Positions 1 to 7,057 are shown, counted from the first letter of the stretch. The stretch is 25,743 bases of DNA from an uncultured Lachnospiraceae bacterium (GCA_910579225.1 CAJTTI010000038.1:1-25743); one strand, 5' to 3'. Numbers and translations are program-made. Notes: generated from the letters alone by a model not told the origin.

Positions 1-1722
1 TCCTATTACGACTACTACCAGCCGGAGGCCTATGTGCCTTCCAGTGATACGTATATCGCCAAAGATTCTTCCATCAATGATGAGATTGATAAGTTGCGCC
101 TCTCGGCAACTTCTGCGCTGACAGAGCGTCGGGACGTGGTGATTGTGGCCAGTGTTTCCTGCATCTATGGCTTGGGTTCTCCGGTAGATTATAAAAACAT
201 GGTGATTTCTCTGCGTCCTGGTATGGAGCGCGACCGGGACGAGATGATACACAAGCTGATTGATATCCAGTTTGACCGGAATGAGATGGACTTTAAACGC
301 GGGACTTTCCGGGTACGGGGAGATGTAGTGGAGATCTTCCCGGCAGAATCTTCTGATACGGCTATTCGTGTGGAATTTTTTGGGGATGAGATTGAGCGGC
401 TTCTGGAGATTGATGTGCTGACCGGGGAGATCAAAAGTGAACTGAACCATGCGGCGATTTTTCCTGCATCCCATTATGTGGTTCCCATGGAGAAGATTAA
501 AGCGGCGGTCAAAGATATTGAGGAAGAGCTGGAGGAACGCGTCCGCTATTTCAAGGGGGAGGACAAGCTTCTGGAAGCGCAGCGGATCTCAGAGAGAACC
601 AATTTCGATGTTGAGATGTTGAAAGAAACCGGTTTCTGCTCCGGCATTGAGAACTATTCCCGCCATCTTGCCGGTCTGGCTCCGGGAACATCGCCTCATA
701 CACTGATTGATTATTTCCCGGATGATTTTCTGATCATTATTGATGAGTCTCATAAGACCATTCCGCAGATAAGAGGAATGTATTTTGGGGATCAGAGCCG
801 CAAAGGAACACTGGTGGATTATGGATTTCGTCTGCCGTCGGCAAAGGATAACCGGCCCTTGAGTTTTGATGAATTTGAAAGCAAAATCAATCAAATGATG
901 TTCGTATCTGCCACACCAGGGGAATACGAGGCAGAACATGAACTGTTCCGGACAGAGCAGATTATCCGTCCTACCGGGCTTCTGGATCCGGAAGTATCCG
1001 TGCGTCCTGTGGAAGGTCAGATTGACGACCTGATCGGGGAGATTCATAAGGAAGTGGAGAATCATCATAAAGTGTTGATTACGACGCTGACCAAACGGAT
1101 GGCAGAGGATCTGACGGACTATATGAAAGAACTTGGGATTCGGGTGAGGTATTTGCATTCGGATGTGGATACGTTGGAGCGGACAGAGATTATACGGGAT
1201 ATGCGTTTGGATGTGTTTGATGTACTGGTGGGTATCAATTTGCTTCGTGAAGGCCTGGATATTCCGGAGATCACGCTGGTGGCCATATTGGATGCAGATA
1301 AAGAAGGTTTTTTGCGGTCAGAGACTTCTTTGATCCAGACCATTGGCCGTGCAGCGCGCAACAGCGAGGGGCATGTGATCATGTATGCGGATCAAATGAC
1401 GGATTCCATGCGTCTGGCAATTGAGGAGACAAACCGAAGGAGGGAGATCCAGAAAGCATATAATGAGGAACATGGAATTACTCCGAAGACTATTCAAAAA
1501 GCGGTGCGGGATTTGATTCGGATCTCTAAAGAAGTGGCCCAGGAAGAACTGAAGTTTGAAAAAGATCCGGAGTCCATGAGCGAGAAAGAACTGGAAAAAT
1601 TGATTGGGGATGTCCAGAAAAAAATGAAGAAAGCAGCCGCAGATTTGAATTTTGAAGCAGCGGCCATGCTGCGTGATCAGATGGTGGAGCTGAAGAAGCA
1701 GCTTCAGGAACTGAAATCCTGA
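1..1722 (+). CDS. uvrB: UvrB, excinuclease ABC subunit B (5' end outside window)
   Basis: Damage-recognition helicase of nucleotide excision repair, which receives DNA from UvrA and recruits UvrC. The frame is open from base 1, giving 573 residues; UvrB is usually about 660, so roughly the first 90 residues (with Walker A) lie outside the window. The start of the visible protein, YYDYYQPEAYVP, is the beta-hairpin that clamps one strand. Then come the Walker B-type motif IIDESH, the TVSATPG-like segment FVSATPGEYE, and the motif V/VI block GINLLREGLDIPE ... QTIGRAARN. The last 40 residues are the UVR domain that contacts UvrC (EKLIGDVQKKMKKAAADLNF). No frameshift is visible. A nearby ATG at 34 is internal, not the start. 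The family assignment is secure. Confidence 0.97.
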   Translation, partial: SYYDYYQPEAYVPSSDTYIAKDSSINDEIDKLRLSATSALTERRDVVIVASVSCIYGLGSPVDYKNMVISLRPGMERDRDEMIHKLIDIQFDRNEMDFKRGTFRVRGDVVEIFPAESSDTAIRVEFFGDEIERLLEIDVLTGEIKSELNHAAIFPASHYVVPMEKIKAAVKDIEEELEERVRYFKGEDKLLEAQRISERTNFDVEMLKETGFCSGIENYSRHLAGLAPGTSPHTLIDYFPDDFLIIIDESHKTIPQIRGMYFGDQSRKGTLVDYGFRLPSAKDNRPLSFDEFESKINQMMFVSATPGEYEAEHELFRTEQIIRPTGLLDPEVSVRPVEGQIDDLIGEIHKEVENHHKVLITTLTKRMAEDLTDYMKELGIRVRYLHSDVDTLERTEIIRDMRLDVFDVLVGINLLREGLDIPEITLVAILDADKEGFLRSETSLIQTIGRAARNSEGHVIMYADQMTDSMRLAIEETNRRREIQKAYNEEHGITPKTIQKAVRDLIRISKEVAQEELKFEKDPESMSEKELEKLIGDVQKKMKKAAADLNFEAAAMLRDQMVELKKQLQELKS

Positions 1723-1740
1723 CAGACCGGTTTTGTCTGT
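1722..1740 (+). terminator. Small hairpin directly after uvrB
   Basis: ACAGAC and GTCTGT form a 6-bp stem around a 7-base loop overlapping the uvrB stop codon. There is only a short T-rich tail, so it is a weak terminator candidate, perhaps acting together with the hairpin at 1844. Confidence 0.35.
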
Positions 1741-1843
1741 TTCGTATGGATTGTATCTCCATCTGAGACAGGCAAAGCCAGTCTTTAATTTGCGGCTGAT
1801 TTACATGGTGCTGCCCGGCACACGGATAAGATCGCATTTTGTG

Positions 1844-1864
1844 ACAGCATTTTTGCTGTTTTTA
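1844..1864 (+). terminator. Terminator candidate between convergent uvrB and the monooxygenase gene
   Basis: ACAGC/GCTGT stem with a 6-base T-rich loop followed directly by a T run on the + strand. The stem is short. It lies in the convergent gap, where terminators are expected. The rest of 1723-1913 shows no gene. Confidence 0.45.
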
Positions 1865-1913
1865 CAACCATGAGCCACGTTGTGCATGTGTATTGGGCAG
1901 TTACAGAAAAAGG

Positions 1914-3008
1914 TTATGAGAATTCCGGAAAAAGAGCCCAGATTACCTCCGGAACAGTGGAGATTCGGTCCAGATATTTTACATTATCACCGCAGAAGAT
2001 CAGCCCGTTTTCTGTGTCGCCTTCCACCGCGCGGATAAGAGCCTGAGTGATACAATAGGGTGCAGTTGCAGGACTGCATTTTTCCAGGCAGCGATAACAT
2101 TTGTGGATCGCTTCTTTGCCTTGCTTCATTTTTTCAAGGAAAGGATTATGGATGGCACGGGCTGGCATTCCCACGGGGCTTGCAACGATCTCAATATCTT
2201 CTGCAGAAGCGTTAATATAAGCCTGCTTAAAGGGAAGCGAGGCGTCACATTCTTCAGTGGTGACAAAAGGAGTTGCGACCTGTACGCCGTCTGCTCCAAG
2301 AGACATGACATGACGGACCTGGGAGGCGTCCATAATTCCTCCCGCTACGATGACGGGGACAGAAATTTTATATTTTTCTGCATAGGTGTTGACACAGGCG
2401 ATGATTTTTTGAATTTCCTGGTCATAATCTGCATCAAAATTTTCTTTATATAAATTTTCCAGTGTTTCGTAGGAGAATCCAAGATGTCCTCCGGCATGAG
2501 GGCCCTCTATGACGACAAAATCGGCAGTCCGGTGATAATGCCGGTCCCATAGCTTTAACAGAATGCGTGCAGCTTTTTCGGAAGATACGATGGGGGCAAT
2601 CCGGGTATCGGTTCCTTCTACATATGCAGGCAGATCTGTGGGCAGTCCTGCGCCGGAAATAATTACGTCTGCTCCGGTTTTGGCTGCTGTCCGTACATAA
2701 TCGCTGTAATCTTTGGTAGCAACCATAATATTATAACCGAGGAGGCCGCTTATGGTCCCGTCTGGTCGGGCAGCAAGTTCTTTTGCTTTCTGGAATTCTG
2801 TTACCATGGCGCGCAGATTGGCTGCCTTGGAGTCTGTCTGAAAATCCGGTTCACGGAAACCGATCTGTGCGGTTGAGATGATTCCGATGCCGCCTTCCCG
2901 GGCGACGGCTCCTGCCAGTCCGGACAGGCTGACTCCTACTCCCATACCTCCCTGAATCAGCGGCAGAGCCGCAATTTTATTGCCAATGCACAATCCTTGT
3001 CTGTTCAT
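1914..3008 (-). CDS. Nitronate monooxygenase / FabK-family FMN enzyme
   Basis: TIM-barrel flavoprotein of the 2-nitropropane dioxygenase family, whose members oxidise nitronates or, as FabK, reduce enoyl-ACP. The 364-residue protein starts at ATG 3008 after GGAAAGG; the frame stays open further upstream, but that part covers the promoter. Near the N-terminus it has PLIQGGMGVGVS, in the middle IEGPHAGGHLG (catalytic-His region) and later VPVIVAGGIMD and GADGVQVATPF, the FMN phosphate-binding parts. A C-terminal cysteine cluster, CYRCLEKC with a further Cys, is present. The gene is monocistronic and convergent with uvrB. A FabT-like palindrome at its promoter hints at a lipid-related role, but the substrate cannot be told from sequence. 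Confidence 0.88.
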   Translation of the reverse strand: MNRQGLCIGNKIAALPLIQGGMGVGVSLSGLAGAVAREGGIGIISTAQIGFREPDFQTDSKAANLRAMVTEFQKAKELAARPDGTISGLLGYNIMVATKDYSDYVRTAAKTGADVIISGAGLPTDLPAYVEGTDTRIAPIVSSEKAARILLKLWDRHYHRTADFVVIEGPHAGGHLGFSYETLENLYKENFDADYDQEIQKIIACVNTYAEKYKISVPVIVAGGIMDASQVRHVMSLGADGVQVATPFVTTEECDASLPFKQAYINASAEDIEIVASPVGMPARAIHNPFLEKMKQGKEAIHKCYRCLEKCSPATAPYCITQALIRAVEGDTENGLIFCGDNVKYLDRISTVPEVIWALFPEFS

Positions 3009-3043
3009 CTGTATACCTTTCCGGGAAAATCCCCTGCAATTAG

Positions 3044-3088
3044 TTTGATTATCAAAATAATTATAAGACATTTGACTTTGTGTGTCAA
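3044..3088 (-). promoter_or_regulatory. Sigma-A promoter with FabT-like operator
   Basis: On the minus strand, TTGACA (3088-3083), a 17-base spacer and TATAAT (3065-3060) make a consensus promoter for the monooxygenase gene. The perfect 13-base palindrome TTTGATTATCAAA (3044-3056) covers the expected start site near 3053. It matches the known streptococcal FabT (MarR-family) operator core. The promoter is clear; the identity of the repressor is inferred. Confidence 0.75.
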
Positions 3089-3134
3089 TAGAAATAGTAT
3101 TGAAAACTATGTAAAAAGGAAACAAAAACGAAAA

Positions 3135-3167
3135 GGGCAGACGAATTTCTCTCGAAATTGTCTGCCC
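3135..3167 (-). terminator. Rho-independent terminator of the substrate-binding protein gene
   Basis: GGGCAGAC/GTCTGCCC plus an inner AATTTC/GAAATT stem with one bulged base and a small loop. On the minus strand it is followed by a T-rich tract, so it fits termination of the leftward lipoprotein gene. Confidence 0.8.
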
Positions 3168-3210
3168 GACAGATACTGAAGCAGGAAAAGGGATACAGAA
3201 TCAGAGCCGG

Positions 3211-3642
3211 TTATTCAGCGGCTTTGACTGCAAAATCAGTATTAACCAGGTCTTCATAAGGGGTCCATGCAGGAAGTTCACCGGCTTCCTGAAGGATGTT
3301 CTGCAGAAGATCAAAACTTTCTTTTTCAAAGATCAGATTGTCTTTCCAGGTATCTTGTTCGTAGTAGCGGGTGACAATGGTAGTGATGGTTTCAAGATCC
3401 GTTTCTTCAAATTGAGGCTGGATAACTTTGGCGATCTCCTCCGGTGTGTGTGTCTGGACATAATCCATACCTTTTTGCAGGGCATTGGTGAAAGCCTGTA
3501 AAATCTCCGGGTGTTCCGTCAGGTAGCTTTGCTTGACACTGTAGGCTGTATAGGGAACATAACCGGAGGCTTCTCCAAGGGACGCGACTACATAGCCCAC
3601 ACCTTCGCTTTCCAGAGCAGTTGCAGAGGGTTCGAATTCCAC
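3211..3642 (-). pseudogene. C-terminal half of an ABC substrate-binding lipoprotein, split by element 1
   Basis: Encodes the last ~143 residues of an NMT1/THI5- or SsuA-like periplasmic-binding-type protein (for example GYVPYTAYSVKQSYL and LQKGMDYVQTHTPEEIAK). The N-terminal half lies 7.3 kb away at 10921-11490. Joining the two at the shared nine bases gives the uninterrupted reading AEYTVEF-EPSATALE, so the gene was intact before insertion. The reading frame runs a little way into the element (to an ATG at 3669), but those residues are element sequence. No separate promoter is seen, so this half is probably silent. Confidence 0.9.
3634..3642 (+). repeat. Left attachment-site core of element 1
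   Basis: GAATTCCAC occurs here and again at 10921-10929. Keeping one copy and deleting what lies between restores the lipoprotein frame exactly, which marks these as attL/attR cores. The integrase gene ends 24 bases away. Confidence 0.88.
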
Positions 3643-3665
3643 AGAGTACGAAAAAAAATACACTA

Positions 3666-5042
3666 TCAAACACGAAACTGAAAATTTGCAATCTTGCGGG
3701 TTGTCATATCCAGATGGATCTCTTTGACAATGCTCTTCCAGAAGGCATTGCGGTGCTCTGCATCCAGTTCTTCGTAGACGGCGATCCAGTCTCCGGAAAA
3801 AATTTTCTGCAGAGGAGCAAAAGATTTTACAGTGATGATATTGGCCTGCAGATCGTTTAGCTGTCCGGAAAGGATGGAATACTGATGGTCGTAGTAGGCT
3901 TCGGATATACGCCCCTTCTGGTACATGATGTTCAGCCGGTCGAGTTCCGCCTGGATAGCAGCCTGTGAGACATTTTTATGGGCTTTGGACTTTTTTTCAC
4001 GCTGTTCAGTCTTCAGAATCTCCTGATTTAGTTGTTCCATCACATGATCCAGCATATATTTTTCAATATAGGTTTCAGTGAGAATTGGGGTTCCTCCTTT
4101 ATGTACGTTCTGAACATTGTATTTGGGCATGCAGCGGTATTGTTTCCTTTGGCTGACAGAGCCGTCTCTTAACTTGTGAGTGTTTTTGGATCCAGTATAG
4201 CGGCGCCCACAGAGCGGACAGATGATCAGTCCGGCAAAGATATAGGCGTCTCCGGACAGAGCAAAGGTGCGGCTGTTCTTGACAGACTGGATCTGCTGGA
4301 ACTGCTCGGGTGTAATATACGGTTCACAGTACTGCAGGTTTTTGTGCCAGCGGCCGCAGTATTTTTCATTTTTAAAGAGTCGATCCACTTTGTTGAAAGA
4401 AGGTGCGCGGTCTCCATACTGTTCCTGCAGATGCGTATATACTTTCCGGATGGAATAACATTTAAAATAATGGGCAAAAGCTTCCTCGATAATAGGAGCA
4501 ATATCCGGATCTTTCTGAATCTTTTTCTGGACAATCCGATATCCGTATGGAGCGCACATGCCGGTTTTGACTTCTCCAATGGATTCTTTGTAAGAGAAGA
4601 CGGCTTTGATCCGTTCAGAGGTCCGATCAGCTTCATTCTGAGCGACAGCAAGCATAATGTTGACAATCATCTGTCCATTGGCTGTAGAAGTGTCATAGTC
4701 TTCAAAAATTGTCTTCCAGTAGCAGTTGTGCGCCTCCAAAATTTCCTGGGTAAGCTGGTATTCTTTGATATTCCGGAACCAGCGGTCGAGTTTTGTGACA
4801 AGGATGATATCAATCTTGTCCTGTCGAACATCCTCCAGCAGCCGGAGCAGGGCTGGCCGTTTGCTGACTGGCTTTCGGGCGGAGATGCCTTCGTCCGCAT
4901 AGATTCCGACGATCTGGTAACTCATACGTTCGGCATATTCCTGAAGTGCCTGCTTCTGTGCCGGCAGGGAGAGTCCGTTGATGTGCTGTTCTTCGGTAGA
5001 TACTCTGGGATAGAGTGCGCAGCGCAGAGGGGTGTCTTTCAT
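3666..5042 (-). CDS. Large serine recombinase (integrase of element 1)
   Basis: 458 residues. The N-terminal resolvase domain carries the nucleophile in YPRVSTEEQ (Ser15), then DEGISARKP, the DIILVTKLDRWFRN core and a long E helix. The recombinase domain (about 160-270) starts at APYGYRI. A zinc-ribbon segment follows with CPLCGRRYTG and a later Cys. The C-terminal third is a coiled coil rich in Lys, Glu and Gln. The start ATG follows AGGAGG at good spacing. The gene is intact and transcribed toward attL, the normal place for an integrase. It is the probable catalyst of insertion into the lipoprotein gene. No recombination directionality factor could be recognised. Confidence 0.94.
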   Translation of the reverse strand: MKDTPLRCALYPRVSTEEQHINGLSLPAQKQALQEYAERMSYQIVGIYADEGISARKPVSKRPALLRLLEDVRQDKIDIILVTKLDRWFRNIKEYQLTQEILEAHNCYWKTIFEDYDTSTANGQMIVNIMLAVAQNEADRTSERIKAVFSYKESIGEVKTGMCAPYGYRIVQKKIQKDPDIAPIIEEAFAHYFKCYSIRKVYTHLQEQYGDRAPSFNKVDRLFKNEKYCGRWHKNLQYCEPYITPEQFQQIQSVKNSRTFALSGDAYIFAGLIICPLCGRRYTGSKNTHKLRDGSVSQRKQYRCMPKYNVQNVHKGGTPILTETYIEKYMLDHVMEQLNQEILKTEQREKKSKAHKNVSQAAIQAELDRLNIMYQKGRISEAYYDHQYSILSGQLNDLQANIITVKSFAPLQKIFSGDWIAVYEELDAEHRNAFWKSIVKEIHLDMTTRKIANFQFRV

Positions 5043-5087
5043 GATAGATATCCTCCTGTATTACAATCTATGCATAGTTGTGATATT

Positions 5088-5124
5088 GCAACAGCAAAAA
5101 GTGTATAAAAAATACACCTGTTGC
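5088..5124. promoter_or_regulatory. Nested inverted repeat upstream of the integrase
   Basis: Outer arms GCAACAG (5088-5094) and CTGTTGC (5118-5124) enclose inner arms GTGTAT (5101-5106) and ATACAC (5112-5117). It lies about 45 bases upstream of the integrase start, and its left arm overlaps a possible minus-strand -35 (TTGCAA). Likely an operator or a recombination-factor site; there is no direct proof. Confidence 0.5.
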
Positions 5125-5202
5125 CAGATGTGTCCAGGAGGTGTATAATATCCGTGTTGAGGTAGATATTGTTATCTGGAGACATCCGGCACAGTATCTG
5201 TG

Positions 5203-5270
5203 AGCCGGTTCTCTGTTGGCGCAGGGGGCCGGTTTTCTTTATTTGACAAAATTCGTGTATCTGTTATAAT
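5203..5270 (+). repeat. Promoter module copy 1 (toxin promoter)
   Basis: A 68-base block aligning without gaps to 6423-6490, with about 55 identical positions. It contains GGCCGGTTTTCTTT and a strong promoter: TTGACA (5243-5248), 16-base spacer, TATAAT (5265-5270). A hairpin (CCGGC/GCCGG with ACAG/CTGT inside, 5186-5208) lies just upstream. It drives the small toxin gene. Confidence 0.8.
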
Positions 5271-5316
5271 TTTTTTGTTGTCATACCCAATCCGGCAACG
5301 GAAAGGGGGTGCTGAT

Positions 5317-5412
5317 ATGAATGTACTGACTTCATTTTTGGTCGCTGTCGCGGCAGGTGTTGCTTGCCACTTCATCTGCAAATGGTTAGATGGCGATGAC
5401 GATGACAACTAA
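5317..5412 (+). CDS. Fst-like type I toxin, 31-residue membrane peptide
   Basis: Very short hydrophobic peptide, MNVLTSFLVAVAAGVAC..., with one membrane segment at about residues 5-21, a KWLD turn and a tail of aspartates. This layout (short polar start, single helix, WL, charged tail) is that of the Fst/Ldr toxin superfamily, whose peptides damage the membrane when unrepressed. The start ATG follows AAAGGGGG at good spacing. The leader has its own promoter and a 5' hairpin (GTTGTC 5277-5282 with GGCAAC 5294-5299). Downstream are a shared terminator and a converging antisense RNA, as in the par locus of pAD1. An upstream in-frame extension of 39 codons would run over the promoter and is rejected. 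Confidence 0.8.
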   Translation: MNVLTSFLVAVAAGVACHFICKWLDGDDDDN

Positions 5413-5414
5413 CC

Positions 5415-5488
5415 AAAAAGAAGATCCCCGGACTTGCCCTCCGGGGATCTTCACTTTGTGCCAACATGAATACTGACTTCATTTGCCT
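5415..5488 (-). ncRNA. Antisense RNA antitoxin of the Fst-like locus
   Basis: A minus-strand promoter points at the toxin gene: TTGCAA (5523-5518), 17-base spacer, TATAAT (5500-5495). A transcript from about 5488 would run about 74 bases into the shared terminator, which on this strand ends in TTTTT. Its first part is the complement of 5466-5484, an imperfect direct repeat of the toxin start region (5317-5337; 19 of 21 bases, two missing). It can therefore pair both at the terminator and at the toxin's start codon, which is the logic of par RNAI/RNAII. The exact start is inferred from the promoter. Confidence 0.72.
5420..5452. terminator. Bidirectional terminator shared by toxin mRNA and antitoxin RNA
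   Basis: Perfect 12-bp stem GAAGATCCCCGG/CCGGGGATCTTC with a 9-base loop. The minus-strand tail is TTTTT and the plus-strand tail is weaker. It ends both convergent transcripts and supplies a long complementary region between them. Confidence 0.9.
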
Positions 5489-5494
5489 ATTGGC

Positions 5495-5523
5495 ATTATA
5501 GCATATGCAGCTTGTATTTGCAA
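5495..5523 (-). promoter_or_regulatory. Promoter of the antitoxin RNA
   Basis: TTGCAA and TATAAT on the minus strand with a 17-base spacer, directed at the toxin gene. The small inverted pair TGCCAA (5459-5464)/TTGGCA (5490-5495) brackets the antisense recognition region. Confidence 0.72.
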
Positions 5524-5584
5524 TATGTCCCCGGGAGGGAAAATTATTCGGTTTTAGCTCGGCATATTTGTTTCTTTCAGTTTA

Positions 5585-5610
5585 CACCACTGTGCAGGTG
5601 GTGACTTTTT
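5585..5610 (+). terminator. Small hairpin with T run
   Basis: CACCAC/GTGGTG stem, 7-base loop and TTTTT on the + strand. It could stop rightward readthrough from the toxin locus into the opposing lipoprotein gene. The interval 5524-5662 shows no gene. Confidence 0.5.
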
Positions 5611-5662
5611 AAAGGTTTTTCTTCGTTTCCTGAATCCATTGGTTCGTAAGCTTTGTTCTTAT

Positions 5663-6322
5663 CTATTGTTCAGATTCTTCAAGGTTTTTAGAGTCAGAAG
5701 ACGAAATAATTTCACCGGAATCAGCGTTGACAAAATCGACATGAATGTTATCAACTTCCGTACCATTGAAAATGTTGTACATTCCACCATACATATAAAA
5801 AGCCATAACGCTGAAGGTCTCAGCCAAATTAGGTTTAGAATTCTTGGTGGTAACAGTAAATTCTGTGAAGTCAGAATTTGCTGTTACACTTGTAATATTT
5901 GGATATTCTTCAGACTCTGCCATGCTGTTTAGTGATTCCTGTATATTGGAAGTAAGTTCTTCCATCATTTCTTTATGCTGGCTTTTGGTCATGACATAGG
6001 TTGCACTGCCATCTTCGTTCAATGTGACTTTATACCCATGTTCCTTTGCGGACTTATCCAGCTCTTCCTGGGAGGCTGATTTCATATAATTAGCAGGTAT
6101 GGTGATCGTAACATCAAATAATTGTTGTTCGACTTCTACGTCTCCCAGGGAACCCAGTTCTGACAGGTCTTCAGAATATTCTTCGGAAACGTTATCTTCC
6201 GGTGTTTCAACAGCAGGAGTATCCGTTTCGGAAGGTACATTTGCGGCAGAAGTATCCGCCCCGCCGCATCCAGAAAGCGTGAGAGCAGAGGTAAGCAGTA
6301 ATGTAATCAGTTTCTTTTTCAT
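5663..6322 (-). CDS. Secreted lipoprotein of unknown function
   Basis: 219 residues. The N-terminus MKKKLITLLLTSALTLSGC is a type II signal peptide with lipobox LSGC (lipidated Cys19). A Glu/Asp/Ser/Thr-rich linker follows to about residue 65. The mature domain begins near VEVEQQLFDVTITIPANY and ends before an acidic Ser-rich tail. No enzymatic motif is seen. Start ATG follows GGAAAGGAA. It sits between the toxin-antitoxin locus and the structured RNA, facing the integrase end, as an accessory gene. It may act as a cell-surface protein expressed from the element, but no function can be assigned. Confidence 0.82.
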   Translation of the reverse strand: MKKKLITLLLTSALTLSGCGGADTSAANVPSETDTPAVETPEDNVSEEYSEDLSELGSLGDVEVEQQLFDVTITIPANYMKSASQEELDKSAKEHGYKVTLNEDGSATYVMTKSQHKEMMEELTSNIQESLNSMAESEEYPNITSVTANSDFTEFTVTTKNSKPNLAETFSVMAFYMYGGMYNIFNGTEVDNIHVDFVNADSGEIISSSDSKNLEESEQ

Positions 6323-6422
6323 AATAATTTCCTTTCCGTGGTTTTTACAACATCCATAATATATTGTAGCAGCAGTAAGCTATTGCAACCGTAGATTTAT
6401 TAGAACCTCATGGTACCTGGTC

Positions 6423-6490
6423 AGCTGGTTCTCTGGTGGTACGGAGGGCCGGTTTTCTTTGTTTGACAAAATCAAAGTGTCTGATATAAT
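6423..6490 (+). repeat. Promoter module copy 2
   Basis: Gapless match to 5203-5270, with about 55 of 68 identical. It contains a near-consensus promoter: TTGACA (6463-6468), 16-base spacer, TATAAT (6485-6490). No protein-coding gene with a ribosome binding site follows; the downstream sequence is a structured RNA candidate. Confidence 0.78.
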
Positions 6491-6496
6491 AGGCTT

Positions 6497-6645
6497 AGAG
6501 AGACAACCGGAAGGTAGACGAATCCTACCGCTCCGGAGCATTAGACTATGGAATAGCCGTCAGCTTACCATGATATGCCCCTTTCCACAAGACTCGGAAC
6601 GGGAGCATAGTCGCCCTATCGGCTGTCCGGTAAAGTATATTATAT
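6497..6645 (+). ncRNA. Candidate structured non-coding RNA with pseudoknot potential
   Basis: Follows a strong promoter but has no credible ORF. Pairings seen: a hairpin CCGGA-GGTAG/CTACC-TCCGG (6507-6536); GACTATG (6544-6550) with CATAGTC (6606-6612); an inner hairpin 6578-6603 (CCC..TTCC/GGAA..GGG); AUAGCCG (6553-6559) with CGGCUGU (6620-6626, one wobble); and UUACC (6565-6569) with GGUAA (6629-6633). The last two cross the GACTATG helix and each other, so they imply a pseudoknot or alternative folds. The 3' end is not defined; there is no strong terminator. I do not recognise the family. It may be a small regulatory RNA or the relic of a second toxin-antitoxin RNA. Confidence 0.5.
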
Positions 6646-6676
6646 TGTCAAGGTTCTAAATGGAAATATTTTTTTG

Positions 6677-7057
6677 CTATAAAATGTAACTGGATATAAG
6701 TTGTCCTAATTCTATAATGTTACAACTACCTTTAAATTCGAATTTGGCAACAAATCCATTAGTAAAATACAGTTCCATTTCACAGTCAGGAACGAGTTCT
6801 GCAAATCCGGGAGTCTGCACACTAAAGTACTGTATCTTTGAATATGGGAGGGTAGAGTAATCTTTTCTCTTTCCAGTGAATCCCTGCACATCAATGGTTA
6901 TAATACGCTTATTAGTAAAGACAACTTGGTCACGTATTGTTTTATACGCCCCAATAATGGTTTCGTCGGAAACGAACAGATTCTTGACATTCTCCTGAAC
7001 TTGTTCTTCTTTGATTGGGCTTAAATTAAATACAGCATTGTTTGAAAAATTAATCAT
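6677..7057 (-). CDS. Bacterial PH-domain protein
   Basis: 126 residues resembling bPH_1-type proteins: DETIIGAYKTIRDQVVFTN followed by KRIITIDVQG, then a YSTLPYSKIQYFSVQTPG strand block and ELYFTNGFVAKFEFKG. These alternating strands with the NKRIIT turn are typical of a pleckstrin-homology-like barrel. There is no membrane segment or signal. Start ATG follows AGAGGA. It is first of the minus-strand group after the structured RNA. The role is unknown; in elements such proteins are usually cytosolic accessory factors. Confidence 0.72.
   Translation of the reverse strand: MINFSNNAVFNLSPIKEEQVQENVKNLFVSDETIIGAYKTIRDQVVFTNKRIITIDVQGFTGKRKDYSTLPYSKIQYFSVQTPGFAELVPDCEMELYFTNGFVAKFEFKGSCNIIELGQLISSYIL

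Larger units (their letters stand above)
6400..6659. repeat. 260-bp segment bounded by a 9-bp inverted repeat
   Basis: TTAGAACCT (6400-6408) and AGGTTCTAA (6651-6659) are perfect inverted copies that exactly bracket the promoter module and the structured RNA candidate. No target-site duplication is evident. It may be a small mobile cassette or chance. Confidence 0.4.

Noticed and set aside
3211..3669. Apparently complete 152-codon gene reading from element 1 into the lipoprotein fragment
   Set aside because: Its first residues come from the element end; true homology starts at the attachment core, so it is a truncated half and not a new gene.
4176..5108. 310-codon frame antisense to the element 1 integrase
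   Set aside because: Shadow of the integrase; no family-like sequence.
5200..5316. Longer 70-residue version of the toxin gene
   Set aside because: The extension covers the promoter and leader; only ATG 5317 has a ribosome binding site.
6459..6659. 66-codon open frame over the orphan RNA
   Set aside because: Starts inside the -35 region of the promoter, has no ribosome binding site and overlaps strong RNA helices.
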